This document shows positions 1 to 8,245 of a stretch of DNA of 64,000 nt, in pieces; the first letter of the stretch is position 1, and the number at the start of each line of letters is the position of its first letter. Source of the stretch: SABI01 sp963678555 (lineage in GTDB: Bacteria > Spirochaetota > Spirochaetia > Sphaerochaetales > Sphaerochaetaceae); the NCBI GenBank assembly GCA_963678555.2, contig CAXXJA010000003.1, positions 248,001-312,000 on the forward strand, read 5' to 3'. The translations under genes and the position numbers were made by a program. The notes below the pieces were generated by a model that saw only the letters and a list, made by a program, of their open reading frames with translations, did no database searches and was not told where the DNA came from.

Positions 1-1512
1 ACGAGCATACTGACCCGAACCACCAGTCTGTTTCTTGTGAGTGTAGTTGAACTCGGCCCGCTGGCTGATGGCCTCACGATAGGCGACCTCAGGCTTGTCG
101 GTCAGTACCTCGGCCTTGTACTCACGGCGCATTCTCTCGATGTAGACCTCAAGGTGAAGCTCTCCCATTCCCTGTATGATCGTCTGATTGGATTCAGGGT
201 CGACATAGGTACGGAACGTCGGGTCTTCCTTGGTGAATCTGTTGAGGGCTTTCGCCATGTTGTCGGCCGCTTTCTTGTCGACAGGATTGACGGCAAGCGA
301 GATAACCGGGTTCGGTACGTACATTGAAGTCATCGAGTAGTTCAAAGAAGGATGACAGAAGGTATCACCACTTGCACAGTCTATTCCGAACAGTGCTGCG
401 ATATCTCCGGCTCCCACTTCGTTGATGTCTTCCATACTTGAAGCATGCATCTTGACCAGTCTTCCGATCTTGAATTTCTTCTGGGTCCTGGTGTTCATGA
501 GCTCGTCGCCCTTCTTCACCCGGCCCTGATAGATCCTGATGTAGGTCAGCTGTCCATACTGTCCGTCCTCAAGTTTGAATCCGAGGATAACCGGCTTCTC
601 ATCATCAGAAGCAACCAGCTTGACCGGAGCCTCCTCGTTATCGAGATCCAGTGCTGTATTGGTGACCTGAGTCGGGTTCGGCAGGTAGGTGATAATCGCA
701 TCGAGGAGGGGCTGAATACCCTTGTTCTTGTAGGCTGAACCCATCATAACAGGAACCAGCTCAAGAGCGATCGTTCCCTTTCTGAGTGCCTCGTGAATAA
801 GGTCCTCGGTCACTGCGTCCTCGAGCATTGCCTCCATCAGTTCATCCGAGAACATGGAGATCGCATCGAGCATCTCCTCTCTCTTCTCTTCAGCCTCATC
901 CTGCAGGTTCGCAGGGATCTCCTCATATCTGAGTTTCTCCCCGCTGTCTCCATCGAAGTAGACTGCCTTCATGGTGATCAGGTCGACCACCCCCTGGAGC
1001 TTGTCCTCGAGTCCGATGGGAATCTGGATAAGCACGGCATTGAGTCCGAGCTTATCAATGAGCTGGTTCTTTACCCGGTACGGGTTCGCTCCGGTACGGT
1101 CACACTTGTTGACGAAGGCAATTCTGGGAACATTGTAGCGCTTCATCTGGCGGTCCACAGTTATCGACTGGCTCTGAACACCAGCAACAGAACAGAGAAC
1201 AAGCACAGCTCCGTCAAGAACTCTCAGAGAGCGTTCGACCTCGATCGTGAAGTCCACGTGTCCCGGAGTATCGATAACATTGATCGGATGCTCCTTCCAG
1301 GTTACGTTGGTTGCTGCTGAAGCGATCGTGATTCCGCGTTCCTTCTCGAGTTCCATAGAGTCCATCGTCGCACCGACGCCGTCTTTACCGCGCACTTCGT
1401 GGATCGCATGGATTCTGTTTGCATAAAAGAGAATCCTTTCGGAAAGGGTCGTCTTACCAGAGTCAATATGAGCACTGATTCCGATGTTTCTCATTTTACT
1501 AATATCAGCCAT
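1..1512 (-). CDS. fusA: Translation elongation factor G, 5' part (C-terminus cut by window edge)
   Basis: EF-G is the ribosomal translocation GTPase. The reverse-strand reading begins MADISKMRNIGISAHIDSG and carries the P-loop HIDSGKTT, the G3 motif DTPGH and the G4 motif NKCD in the expected order. It continues open for about 504 codons to the window edge, so roughly the last 190 residues of a typical 690-residue EF-G are missing. The ATG at 1510-1512 is preceded by GAGGAATGAATA, a good ribosome binding site. The SGKTT P-loop (AGKTT in most bacterial EF-G) and the stretch MTSMYVPNPVISLAV resemble the mitochondrial-like EF-G of spirochaetes; assignment to that subfamily is from memory. Identity as EF-G is near certain. 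Confidence 0.95.
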   Translation of the reverse strand, partial: MADISKMRNIGISAHIDSGKTTLSERILFYANRIHAIHEVRGKDGVGATMDSMELEKERGITIASAATNVTWKEHPINVIDTPGHVDFTIEVERSLRVLDGAVLVLCSVAGVQSQSITVDRQMKRYNVPRIAFVNKCDRTGANPYRVKNQLIDKLGLNAVLIQIPIGLEDKLQGVVDLITMKAVYFDGDSGEKLRYEEIPANLQDEAEEKREEMLDAISMFSDELMEAMLEDAVTEDLIHEALRKGTIALELVPVMMGSAYKNKGIQPLLDAIITYLPNPTQVTNTALDLDNEEAPVKLVASDDEKPVILGFKLEDGQYGQLTYIRIYQGRVKKGDELMNTRTQKKFKIGRLVKMHASSMEDINEVGAGDIAALFGIDCASGDTFCHPSLNYSMTSMYVPNPVISLAVNPVDKKAADNMAKALNRFTKEDPTFRTYVDPESNQTIIQGMGELHLEVYIERMRREYKAEVLTDKPEVAYREAISQRAEFNYTHKKQTGGSGQYAR

Positions 1513-1679
1513 TATTCATTCCTCTTTTATCTCTTTCCGTGGTCTGTACCGTTCGTCGGGGACAGAACCCGTAGAGAAGTAATTATCATATCCGTGTATC
1601 GCGTCATTACCCGTCGCAGCAGAGTGTTATATCAGGCGAAGCCAAGCGGAATGACACGCATAACAAGCGTACCGGACGG

Positions 1680-1708
1680 ATTCTAGTACATTATCAAATT
1701 TTGTTCAA
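1680..1708 (-). promoter_or_regulatory. Promoter of fusA
   Basis: On the reverse strand TTGAAC (1703-1708) is followed after 17 bases by TAGAAT (1680-1685). This leaves a leader of about 160 bases before the fusA start at 1512. The leader holds no structure I recognise. Confidence 0.6.
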
Positions 1709-1764
1709 TCCTATTGATAATAAATAATTGTGAGAATTCAGTCAGGCACGAGGTTTCTTTCGTC

Positions 1765-2172
1765 TCACTGACTCAGGGAGAGCTTTTCAGCGTACTTTCC
1801 GAGTTCACCCTCCGTATAGACTTCCTTCGTCGGGATCACCTTCTTGTTGTCACCGTGAAAACGGGGGATGATATGGATATGAAGGTGGGGGACTTCCTGC
1901 CCCGCTGCCGGCCCGTTGTTGATGATGATATTCGTCGCATCGGCCTGTAGTGCTTCACGCATCTTCACATCAAGTCTCTTGGCCACACTCATCAGGTGCT
2001 GAAGCTCATGATCCGGGCAGGTCGCTGTCGTCGGATACTCCTTTCTGCTTATGACGAGAGCATGTCCCTTGTTCACCGGCGCTATATCGAGAATCGCTAT
2101 GCAGAGCTCATCCTCATACAGGATGGAAGCCGGGATATCACGATTGATGATCTTTGTAAACAAGGTTGCCAT
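1765..2172 (-). CDS. HIT-family nucleotide hydrolase
   Basis: A 135-residue histidine-triad protein. The signature HLHIHIIPR lies at about residues 96-104 (HxHxHxx, the middle histidine being the nucleophile for AMP transfer). The N-terminal FTKIINRDIPA and the NNGPAAGQ stretch are typical of Hint/HinT phosphoramidases, which hydrolyse AMP-lysine and aminoacyl-adenylates in the cytosol. Length matches the family. The ATG at 2172 is preceded by GGAGGTCCAC, a strong ribosome binding site. It is transcribed divergently from the small Cys-rich gene. The exact physiological substrate cannot be read from sequence. Confidence 0.93.
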   Translation of the reverse strand: MATLFTKIINRDIPASILYEDELCIAILDIAPVNKGHALVISRKEYPTTATCPDHELQHLMSVAKRLDVKMREALQADATNIIINNGPAAGQEVPHLHIHIIPRFHGDNKKVIPTKEVYTEGELGKYAEKLSLSQ

Positions 2173-2194
2173 GTGGACCTCCGCATTACCTTGG

Positions 2195-2200
2195 ATTATA
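2195..2200 (-). promoter_or_regulatory. Extended -10 box for the HIT gene
   Basis: The reverse strand reads TGATATAAT, a perfect TATAAT with an upstream TGN extension, 22 bases before the HIT start. No good -35 box is visible, as is usual for extended -10 promoters. Confidence 0.5.
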
Positions 2201-2243
2201 TCAGGAAGAGACGACGGTTTCTAGGGAACAGCGGAACTTTCTC

Positions 2244-2273
2244 TTGCCAGAAATGGTCCTGCATTGGTACAAT
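2244..2273 (+). promoter_or_regulatory. Promoter with -10 six bases before an ATG (leaderless candidate)
   Basis: TTGCCA (2244-2249), an 18-base spacer and TACAAT (2268-2273) are followed after only six bases by the ATG at 2280, which has no Shine-Dalgarno sequence. Transcription would start at or next to the initiation codon. Confidence 0.5.
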
Positions 2274-2279
2274 TCCTTC

Positions 2280-2570
2280 ATGAGTATCTGTGTGCACTGC
2301 AACACCGAAATTCACTCTTCCATGACCATCGGTCATGCGACTGTCTGCCCGTCCTGCGGAGAGAGTCTCAAATCATGTGTCAACTGCAGGTTCTACGATG
2401 AAGGGGCGTATCACCAGTGCCGCGAAGCGGTGGAGGAAGAGGTCGTTGACAAACGACGTGCGAACTTCTGCCCCTCATTCATGATCAATCAGAAGGAAAG
2501 TGGCTCATCGGTGCAGAGCAGCAGGGAAGATGCCCTGAAGAGGTTGAAAGCTCTCTTCGGTGAAGAATGA
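2280..2570 (+). CDS. Small Cys-rich (zinc-ribbon-like) protein of unknown function
   Basis: A 96-residue protein beginning MSICVHCNTEIHSSM. It contains CVHC, CPSC, a CVNC knuckle and further cysteines in YHQC and FCPSF. This suggests a zinc ribbon followed by a second metal or redox cluster. The C-terminal third is charged and probably helical. I do not recognise a named family. An open frame extends upstream to 2166, but those codons overlap the divergent HIT promoter and look non-coding; the start at 2280 is chosen because a promoter abuts it. The stop overlaps the first ATG of the downstream peroxiredoxin frame, so the two are co-transcribed, which would fit a redox role (inference). Confidence 0.75.
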   Translation: MSICVHCNTEIHSSMTIGHATVCPSCGESLKSCVNCRFYDEGAYHQCREAVEEEVVDKRRANFCPSFMINQKESGSSVQSSREDALKRLKALFGEE

Positions 2571-2587
2571 CAGAGAAGGAGTCTACT

Positions 2588-3049
2588 ATGCTTGATACAG
2601 GATCAGCAGCACCTGAGGTGACTGTACAGAACGAGAAGGGAGAGGACGTACGTCTCTCCGATTACAAAGGGAAGTTTGTGGTACTGTACGCATACCCGAA
2701 AGACAACACGAGCGGGTGCACCACCGAAGCATGCAGCTTCCGTGACAACCTGCCCGCGATCGAAGGCAGAGGTGCAGTACTGCTCGGGCTCTCACCGGAT
2801 TCCCCCTCCAGCCATCAGAAGTTCATCGCGAAGCATGAGCTGAACTTCACCCTGCTCAGCGACCCCGAACACGAACTGCTTGAGGCACTGGGAGCCTGGG
2901 GAGAGAAGAAGATGTACGGCAAGAGCTACATGGGCGTGCTACGCAGCACGTTCGTATTTGACCCTGAAGGAAAGCTGATACAGGTGTGGCCCAAGGTCCA
3001 GGTGAAGACTCACGGCGAAGAGGTGAGTGATTTCCTCGCCTCTCTCTGA
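2588..3049 (+). CDS. bcp: Thioredoxin-dependent peroxiredoxin, Bcp/PrxQ type
   Basis: Reduces hydrogen peroxide and organic hydroperoxides with thioredoxin as reductant. Reading from MLDTGSAAPEV it is 153 residues. The motif YAYPKDNTSGCTTEACSFRD holds the peroxidatic cysteine (GCT) and a resolving cysteine five residues later, the hallmark of the PrxQ/Bcp class. The downstream FVFDPEGK is typical. The start at 2588 is preferred over the upstream in-frame ATG at 2567 because GAAGGAG (2575-2581) sits six bases before it; the 2567 codon overlaps the preceding stop. It lies in an operon with the Cys-rich protein. Confidence 0.93.
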   Translation: MLDTGSAAPEVTVQNEKGEDVRLSDYKGKFVVLYAYPKDNTSGCTTEACSFRDNLPAIEGRGAVLLGLSPDSPSSHQKFIAKHELNFTLLSDPEHELLEALGAWGEKKMYGKSYMGVLRSTFVFDPEGKLIQVWPKVQVKTHGEEVSDFLASL

Positions 3050-3075
3050 CAGGCAGACAGCTGGATACCATACAA

Positions 3076-3095
3076 CGGCCGGGGTAACCCGGCCG
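3076..3095. terminator. Hairpin between convergent bcp and pheT
   Basis: CGGCCGGG and CCCGGCCG form a perfect 8-bp GC stem around a GTAA (GNRA-type) tetraloop. Neither side has a strong T run, so it may be a weak bidirectional terminator or a 3'-end stabiliser. Confidence 0.55.
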
Positions 3096-3128
3096 CTGCT
3101 GTCTCCTTGTACAGGTTCCGGCTGAATG

Positions 3129-4841
3129 CTACAGCAGCTCCCGACAGATCAGAAGCTGATCGATATCAAGTTCACAGGTGATACAGGGCATCGTAATGTT
3201 CCAGCTCTCGAGCACCTGCGGATGAATCTCTCCGAAGACACCGAGATCTCTGCCGTTGCTGACGAGTCTTCCGCAGCGTCCGGGAATGAAACGCGGATCC
3301 TCCAGTTCAGTCATCACATACTCCACATTGAGGAAATAGAGGAGGGTGCTGATGTAGCTGTTGAGATCGTTGAACCCCGCATCAGGTCCTGAAGAGAGGA
3401 ACCCGATATGATTCTTTGTCACAGTCCCCGAGTTGTCACTCTCATCAAGATAGGCGACCTTTCCCACTTCGAAGATGTTGTGGGGATACACCGCGTGAGC
3501 ACTCACACTCTCACTCTCAAGCAGTGAGGGTATGATCGAGGGACGGACGAACTCATAGTTCTCACTCATCGGATTTGCAATCTGGATGTACTGCTCTCCG
3601 CTGACATGCATGTTGTCGATGTATTCGCGCCGTGAGCCGAGATAGTTGTACATCATCTCCTGAAAGCCCATGCCGATGATGATATCCTTCACCTTCCGGG
3701 ACAGTTCTTCCGCTTCGGTAAGCCGTCCTGCGGTGAAATCACCGGGAAGTACCGGAGCGAACAGACTGAGGCCATGACCGATCATCACATCCTCCACGAT
3801 ATCTGCCGCATGGAGAAAATCGTTGCGGTATTCGGGAGGGACGGCAGTGATTACAGACTCTGAGATCGTCGCTTTGATACCCATCCGTCCAAGGGCCGTG
3901 ATGATCTCCTGTTCACTCAGTTTCTCACCAAGGGTCTTATGGAGGTATGAGATTTCACACGTCTGTGGTTTCTGGAAGTAATAGGGTACAGTGACCTCCC
4001 TCCCATAGGGAGTATCATACGGCAGGGAACAGGTCACCGGCAGCACGGTGAAACCCATGTCTGCACAGTCGCATGCGACAATCGACGCCGCCAGCAGCAG
4101 GTCATCAAGGCCGGGACCGCTGAACTCGAAGAAGAGGTTCTCATCTCCTGCTTCCACCGCACCGATGTGTGCCGAGTTGATTACGGGAGGAAACGACAGG
4201 ACCTCTCCGTTATCATCATGGAGGAAGGGGAATACCGGCGAGGAGGAGACAATATGACCGTACTCCTGCCCCTTCGGATGCTTCTGGACGATCTCGACAA
4301 GACTCATCTCCTCTTCAGCTCCAAGAGGAACGAACCTCGTGGCCTGCGGGTCAGCACCCCGGTAGTGAACCGGATAGCTGATCAGGTCACTGCGGTACAC
4401 GCCCATCGCAATACTCTTTCTCTTCCTCCCGAAGTTGTTGCACAGCTTCTCCTGGGACTGGATCAGAGCTTCCAGAATCGTCTCACTTACCACCTTGCCC
4501 TGTACGGCGAAACCGATAGAAAAGGGTCGGACGGGTTCCACCGAGGCATCAACGATGAGACGCCGGTCGCCGCTATCACGTCGTACCGTCTCATCAGAGA
4601 AGAAATCGTAGGTGGAAAGAGTACCGCTCTCATAGGTGTTGAGAGCCCGGGCGACTCCTGCTGCCGACCAGAGGTCGGGCCGGTTGGTATCGTTCAGCTC
4701 TATCTTGTAGAGACGTTCATCAGTATCGTGACCATCGAGCTCAGCCTTTGCAACAGGGAATATCTCCTCCAGAGCATCATCCGTGTAGCGCTGTGTGAGC
4801 AGTGATTCAAACAGTGTTTCATGTACTTCAATCTTCGGCAT
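3129..4841 (-). CDS. pheT: Phenylalanyl-tRNA synthetase beta subunit (short, archaeal type)
   Basis: Beta chain of the alpha2beta2 PheRS that charges tRNA-Phe. It is 570 residues, far shorter than the roughly 800-residue bacterial form, and begins MPKIEVHETLFESLL without the tRNA-binding OB-fold domain usual in bacteria. Recognisable pieces are the B3/B4 region near residues 100-260, the B5 region (TEAEELSRKVKDIIIG onward) and a C-terminal catalytic-like core ending in GEIHPQVLESW. The short form is known from archaea, eukaryotes and spirochaetes such as Borrelia. The start lies one base after the pheS stop, with GGAGAAGTAAATAAG upstream, so the two are translationally coupled. Confidence 0.93.
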   Translation of the reverse strand: MPKIEVHETLFESLLTQRYTDDALEEIFPVAKAELDGHDTDERLYKIELNDTNRPDLWSAAGVARALNTYESGTLSTYDFFSDETVRRDSGDRRLIVDASVEPVRPFSIGFAVQGKVVSETILEALIQSQEKLCNNFGRKRKSIAMGVYRSDLISYPVHYRGADPQATRFVPLGAEEEMSLVEIVQKHPKGQEYGHIVSSSPVFPFLHDDNGEVLSFPPVINSAHIGAVEAGDENLFFEFSGPGLDDLLLAASIVACDCADMGFTVLPVTCSLPYDTPYGREVTVPYYFQKPQTCEISYLHKTLGEKLSEQEIITALGRMGIKATISESVITAVPPEYRNDFLHAADIVEDVMIGHGLSLFAPVLPGDFTAGRLTEAEELSRKVKDIIIGMGFQEMMYNYLGSRREYIDNMHVSGEQYIQIANPMSENYEFVRPSIIPSLLESESVSAHAVYPHNIFEVGKVAYLDESDNSGTVTKNHIGFLSSGPDAGFNDLNSYISTLLYFLNVEYVMTELEDPRFIPGRCGRLVSNGRDLGVFGEIHPQVLESWNITMPCITCELDIDQLLICRELL

Positions 4842-4842
4842 C

Positions 4843-6381
4843 TTATTTACTTCTCCTGAGTCTCACATGTTCGATATCGGGAGTGAACAGCTCTCGCAGG
4901 TCGTTGATCCCGAGGTGCATCAGTGCCATACGGTCGATACCGAGACCCCATGCAAGGACCGGCACATCGATCCCGAGCGCCTTGGTCACTTCCGGACGGA
5001 ATATCCCTGAACCTCCGAGTTCGAACCAGCCGAGCACCGGGTGTTTGATATGCACTTCGATCGAGGGTTCGGTGAACGGGAAGTACCCGGGTACATACCT
5101 CACCTCCTGAGCACCTGCCACCTCTTCCGCAAAGAGTTTGAGGAGTCCCAGAAGGTTCTTCAGGTTCACATCATCCCCGAGGACGATGCCTTCGGTCTGA
5201 TAGAAGTCGGCTCCGTGAGTGGCATCCACCTGGTCATACCTGAAGCACCGTGCGATACCGAAGTACTTGCCGGGCACCTTCGCTTTCGGCAGCTGCCGGG
5301 CTGAGAGCACGGTCCCCTGACTTCTCATCACCTGACGGCGGGTGAATTCATGGTCGAACGTGTAGTTCCACCCCCGACTGCCGGTGGTCCATCCATCCTG
5401 ATGCGTGGCCGCCACCTGCGAGAGGTACGGTTCCTCAATGCTCTTTGCATGGCTGGGATGTTTTACATAGTAGACATCGTGGATATCGCGGGCAGAGTGG
5501 AACTGCGGCATGAACAGTGCATCCCCGTTCCAGAACTCATTCTCCACAAGTGACCCGTCGAACTCCTCAAAACCCAGGGAGACAAGCTTGTCCTTGACCC
5601 ACTGCAGATACTCGCTGTACGGGTTGCGCCGTCCCGGGATGAGTCGTGCACTCGGTGTATTGAGAGAGTATGGACGGAAACTCTTCCCCTTCCACTCTCC
5701 ACTGGACAGTATAGAGGAGGTAACCGAACCGAGTTCCTCTCCCGTGATACGGGCATCAAGAAGAGCCTGTTTCGCTCGCTCCCCCTCCTCGGTCAGTGAG
5801 TAGATCACCTCATCCTTTTCCACGATCCTGAAAGGAGAGTCTGCTGCTCCCCGCTTCTTACTGTTCTTCCTGATATAGGCAAGCTCAACGGTGGAAAGCG
5901 ATGTCTCCGCAAGCATGCCTTCCAGTCCCTTCTTCAGCACCGATGAAGCGACGGTCAGCTCCTCGGGGAGGTCCTCACTCATCAGCTGAGCAACGTTTCC
6001 TTCTCCCATCCGGCAGACCTTTGCCTTACTGAGCTGACCGAAGGCGGAGCCGATGGAGCTCTTCTCGAGACCAAGCTTGTGAGCGATCTCGGGCAGGGAA
6101 AGAGGGCCGTTCTTCTTGAGAAGGGCGACGATGCGGACCGGAGGGGTTCCAAGATCGACTTCCTTCCTTCCATAGTCGGTGAGTTCATACCAGATGCTCG
6201 TACTGCGGGACACCTCACGGATATACCCCTTGCCGGTCAGCCAGCTGAATGCCTGATTGCAATGTCCTATCTGATAATCCAGTTCCTTGATGAGTCGTTC
6301 CGTGGTAATCTCTTCCCCCACAGAAACATGTCTCAGCAACCTGATCTCCAGAGGATGCAGGTTCCTCACATCTAGTTCCAT
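4843..6381 (-). CDS. pheS: Phenylalanyl-tRNA synthetase alpha subunit (archaeal type)
   Basis: Catalytic class II chain, 512 residues. The first roughly 200 residues are several winged-helix-like modules (for example LVALLKKNGPLSLPEIAHKL) that replace the coiled-coil arm of bacterial PheS. The catalytic core shows class II motif 2 (RCFRYDQVDATHGADFYQTEG) and motif 3 (GLGIDRMALMHLGI), and ELGGSGIFRPEVT. The architecture is that of archaeal/eukaryotic PheRS. The ATG at 6381 has GCGAGG upstream. It is the first gene of the pheST pair, reading away from purH. Confidence 0.95.
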   Translation of the reverse strand: MELDVRNLHPLEIRLLRHVSVGEEITTERLIKELDYQIGHCNQAFSWLTGKGYIREVSRSTSIWYELTDYGRKEVDLGTPPVRIVALLKKNGPLSLPEIAHKLGLEKSSIGSAFGQLSKAKVCRMGEGNVAQLMSEDLPEELTVASSVLKKGLEGMLAETSLSTVELAYIRKNSKKRGAADSPFRIVEKDEVIYSLTEEGERAKQALLDARITGEELGSVTSSILSSGEWKGKSFRPYSLNTPSARLIPGRRNPYSEYLQWVKDKLVSLGFEEFDGSLVENEFWNGDALFMPQFHSARDIHDVYYVKHPSHAKSIEEPYLSQVAATHQDGWTTGSRGWNYTFDHEFTRRQVMRSQGTVLSARQLPKAKVPGKYFGIARCFRYDQVDATHGADFYQTEGIVLGDDVNLKNLLGLLKLFAEEVAGAQEVRYVPGYFPFTEPSIEVHIKHPVLGWFELGGSGIFRPEVTKALGIDVPVLAWGLGIDRMALMHLGINDLRELFTPDIEHVRLRRSK

Positions 6382-6691
6382 ACCGGCCTCGCTTCATTCT
6401 GATATCTTCACTTCCCCTGCGGTACAGGAGTGAGCCTATTGTAACGATAAGTGTGAAAAAATAAAAGAGTCAGGAGCCGACGGAAGGACAGGAGGTCACT
6501 GAAGGCCTTACAGAAACAGACACTCCAGGACACAACGGTCCATCAGGCAGTCTGCATCAATGCGGAACATAAGACGGACCTCCTTGTTCTTCTGCAGTGG
6601 ACACCGCCGCGATCACATTTTCCCTGCCCATCACCGGCATAACACATCCGTGCTCTGGCATTTTCTGTCACATCTGTGATAGATATTACCC
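6382..6691. promoter_or_regulatory. Divergent intergenic region pheS / purH
   Basis: About 310 bases without a gene. On the reverse strand TTTATT (6460-6465), 16 bases and TACAAT (6438-6443) form a plausible pheS promoter. I looked for a T-box leader and found none. Upstream of purH there is no Shine-Dalgarno sequence; TGGCAT (6656-6661) and a weak TAGATA (6680-6685) lie just before the ATG. The rest shows nothing recognisable. Confidence 0.4.
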
Positions 6692-8245
6692 ATGAAAGAG
6701 AAAACACTTACCATTAAGCGGGCATTGCTTTCGGTCTATGACAAGACCGATATCGTTTCCTTCGCCACCTTCCTTGCATCAGAGGGGGTCTCTCTCATCT
6801 CTACCGGCGGTACCTACAGAACACTGAAAGAGAGCGGACTCGATGTCACTGAAGTAAGTGAGGTGACCAGATTCCCTGAGATGATGAACGGAAGAGTGAA
6901 GACTCTCCATCCTCTCATTCATGGAGGGATCCTCGGGCGGAGAGGGCTGGATGATGTCAGTGCTGCGGGACAGGGGATAGAGTGGATTGATCTGGTGGTA
7001 TGCAACCTCTATCCCTTCGAACAGACGATCGGTCAGGACGGGGTAACCCAGGAGGAGGCGATCGAGAAGATCGATATCGGAGGACCTTCGATGATACGCT
7101 CCGCCGCCAAGAACTTCTATGACGTGGCCGTGGTGACCCGGGTATCAGATTACCGGATGATCATGGATGAGATCACAACACAGGGTGGAGTCTCCTACCC
7201 GGTGAGGAAGCACCTCTCTGCAGCTGCGTTCAGCCATACAGCGCGGTATGACTCGGTCATTCAGAGCTATCTGAACGAGGAACAGTTCCCCCAGGAACTC
7301 ACCTACGGTTTCATCAAGGATGACAATCCGCTTCGCTACGGTGAGAACCCTCACCAGAAGGCATCTGTCTACCGCTCGACGAAAGCTCCCGCCACCAAAG
7401 AAGCCTTCAGCCTGCTTGACGCCCGGCAGCTTCAGGGAAAGAAACTCTCCTTCAACAACCTCGGTGATACCTGGGGAGCCCTCGAGACACTCAGAGAGTT
7501 TACCGAAACCACCTGCGTCGTGGTCAAACATGCCTCCCCCTGCGGAGTCGCCTCGGATGCCGACCTGTATACTGCCGTAAAGAAAGCCTATGAAGCTGAC
7601 TCACTCAGCGCCTTCGGATCGATCATCGCCTGCAATAGAGAGGTCACTGAACAGGTGGCGGCGTTCGTCAAACCGCTGTTTGTAGAGGTCCTTATTGCTC
7701 CATCCTTCACCCCGGAGGCTCTGGAAATCCTGAAGGCGAAGAAGAATCTCCGAGTCCTTGCACTCCCCTCTCTTGCACAGCACAGGAACGTACTCACCGC
7801 ACGATTCATCGGTGATGATCTTCTCGTTCAGGAAAAGGATACCCGTATCCTGAATAAGGAGGACCTGAGGTGTGTGACCAGAGTCTCACCTGACGAAAAA
7901 ACCGTTGAGGAGCTGCTGTTCGCATGGAACGTTGTGAAACATGTCAAATCGAATGCGATCCTCACGGTCAGTGACTTCACCACCTGCGGCATCGGGGGAG
8001 GTCAGGTGTCGCGTGTCGATGCGACGAAGATCGCGCTGAGGAAGAGTCCTGAGAACACACCAATGGTCCTTGCCTCCGACGCGTTCTTCCCCTTCAAGGA
8101 TTCAATCGAAGCCCTTGCAGGCTATCAGGTGCGGGCGATCATCCAGCCGGGTGGATCCATCCGTGACCAGGAAGTGATCGACGCCTGTGATGAAGCGGGT
8201 ATCGCCATGGTATTCACCGGCGTAAGGAGTTTCCTTCACGCCTAG
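6692..8245 (+). CDS. purH: Bifunctional AICAR transformylase / IMP cyclohydrolase
   Basis: Carries out the last two steps of IMP synthesis: formylation of AICAR and ring closure. At 517 residues it matches the family. The N-terminal MGS-like cyclohydrolase domain (about 1-190) has LISTGGTYRTLKESG and GRVKTLHPLIHGG. The transformylase domain has YGENPHQKA (about 216-224), NNLGDTWGALE, the catalytic KHASPCGVA and, near the end, VLASDAFFPFKDSIE. The gene is monocistronic, and its TAG stop shares the palindrome CTAG with the stop of the convergent E1-beta gene. Confidence 0.97.
   Translation: MKEKTLTIKRALLSVYDKTDIVSFATFLASEGVSLISTGGTYRTLKESGLDVTEVSEVTRFPEMMNGRVKTLHPLIHGGILGRRGLDDVSAAGQGIEWIDLVVCNLYPFEQTIGQDGVTQEEAIEKIDIGGPSMIRSAAKNFYDVAVVTRVSDYRMIMDEITTQGGVSYPVRKHLSAAAFSHTARYDSVIQSYLNEEQFPQELTYGFIKDDNPLRYGENPHQKASVYRSTKAPATKEAFSLLDARQLQGKKLSFNNLGDTWGALETLREFTETTCVVVKHASPCGVASDADLYTAVKKAYEADSLSAFGSIIACNREVTEQVAAFVKPLFVEVLIAPSFTPEALEILKAKKNLRVLALPSLAQHRNVLTARFIGDDLLVQEKDTRILNKEDLRCVTRVSPDEKTVEELLFAWNVVKHVKSNAILTVSDFTTCGIGGGQVSRVDATKIALRKSPENTPMVLASDAFFPFKDSIEALAGYQVRAIIQPGGSIRDQEVIDACDEAGIAMVFTGVRSFLHA

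Noticed and set aside
2166..2279. Upstream extension of the Cys-rich protein to an earlier start
   Set aside because: The extra codons run through the divergent HIT promoter and encode no conserved-looking sequence; a promoter abuts the ATG at 2280.
6382..6691. T-box or Phe-specific leader upstream of pheS
   Set aside because: No T-box sequence, specifier loop or antiterminator/terminator pair was found.
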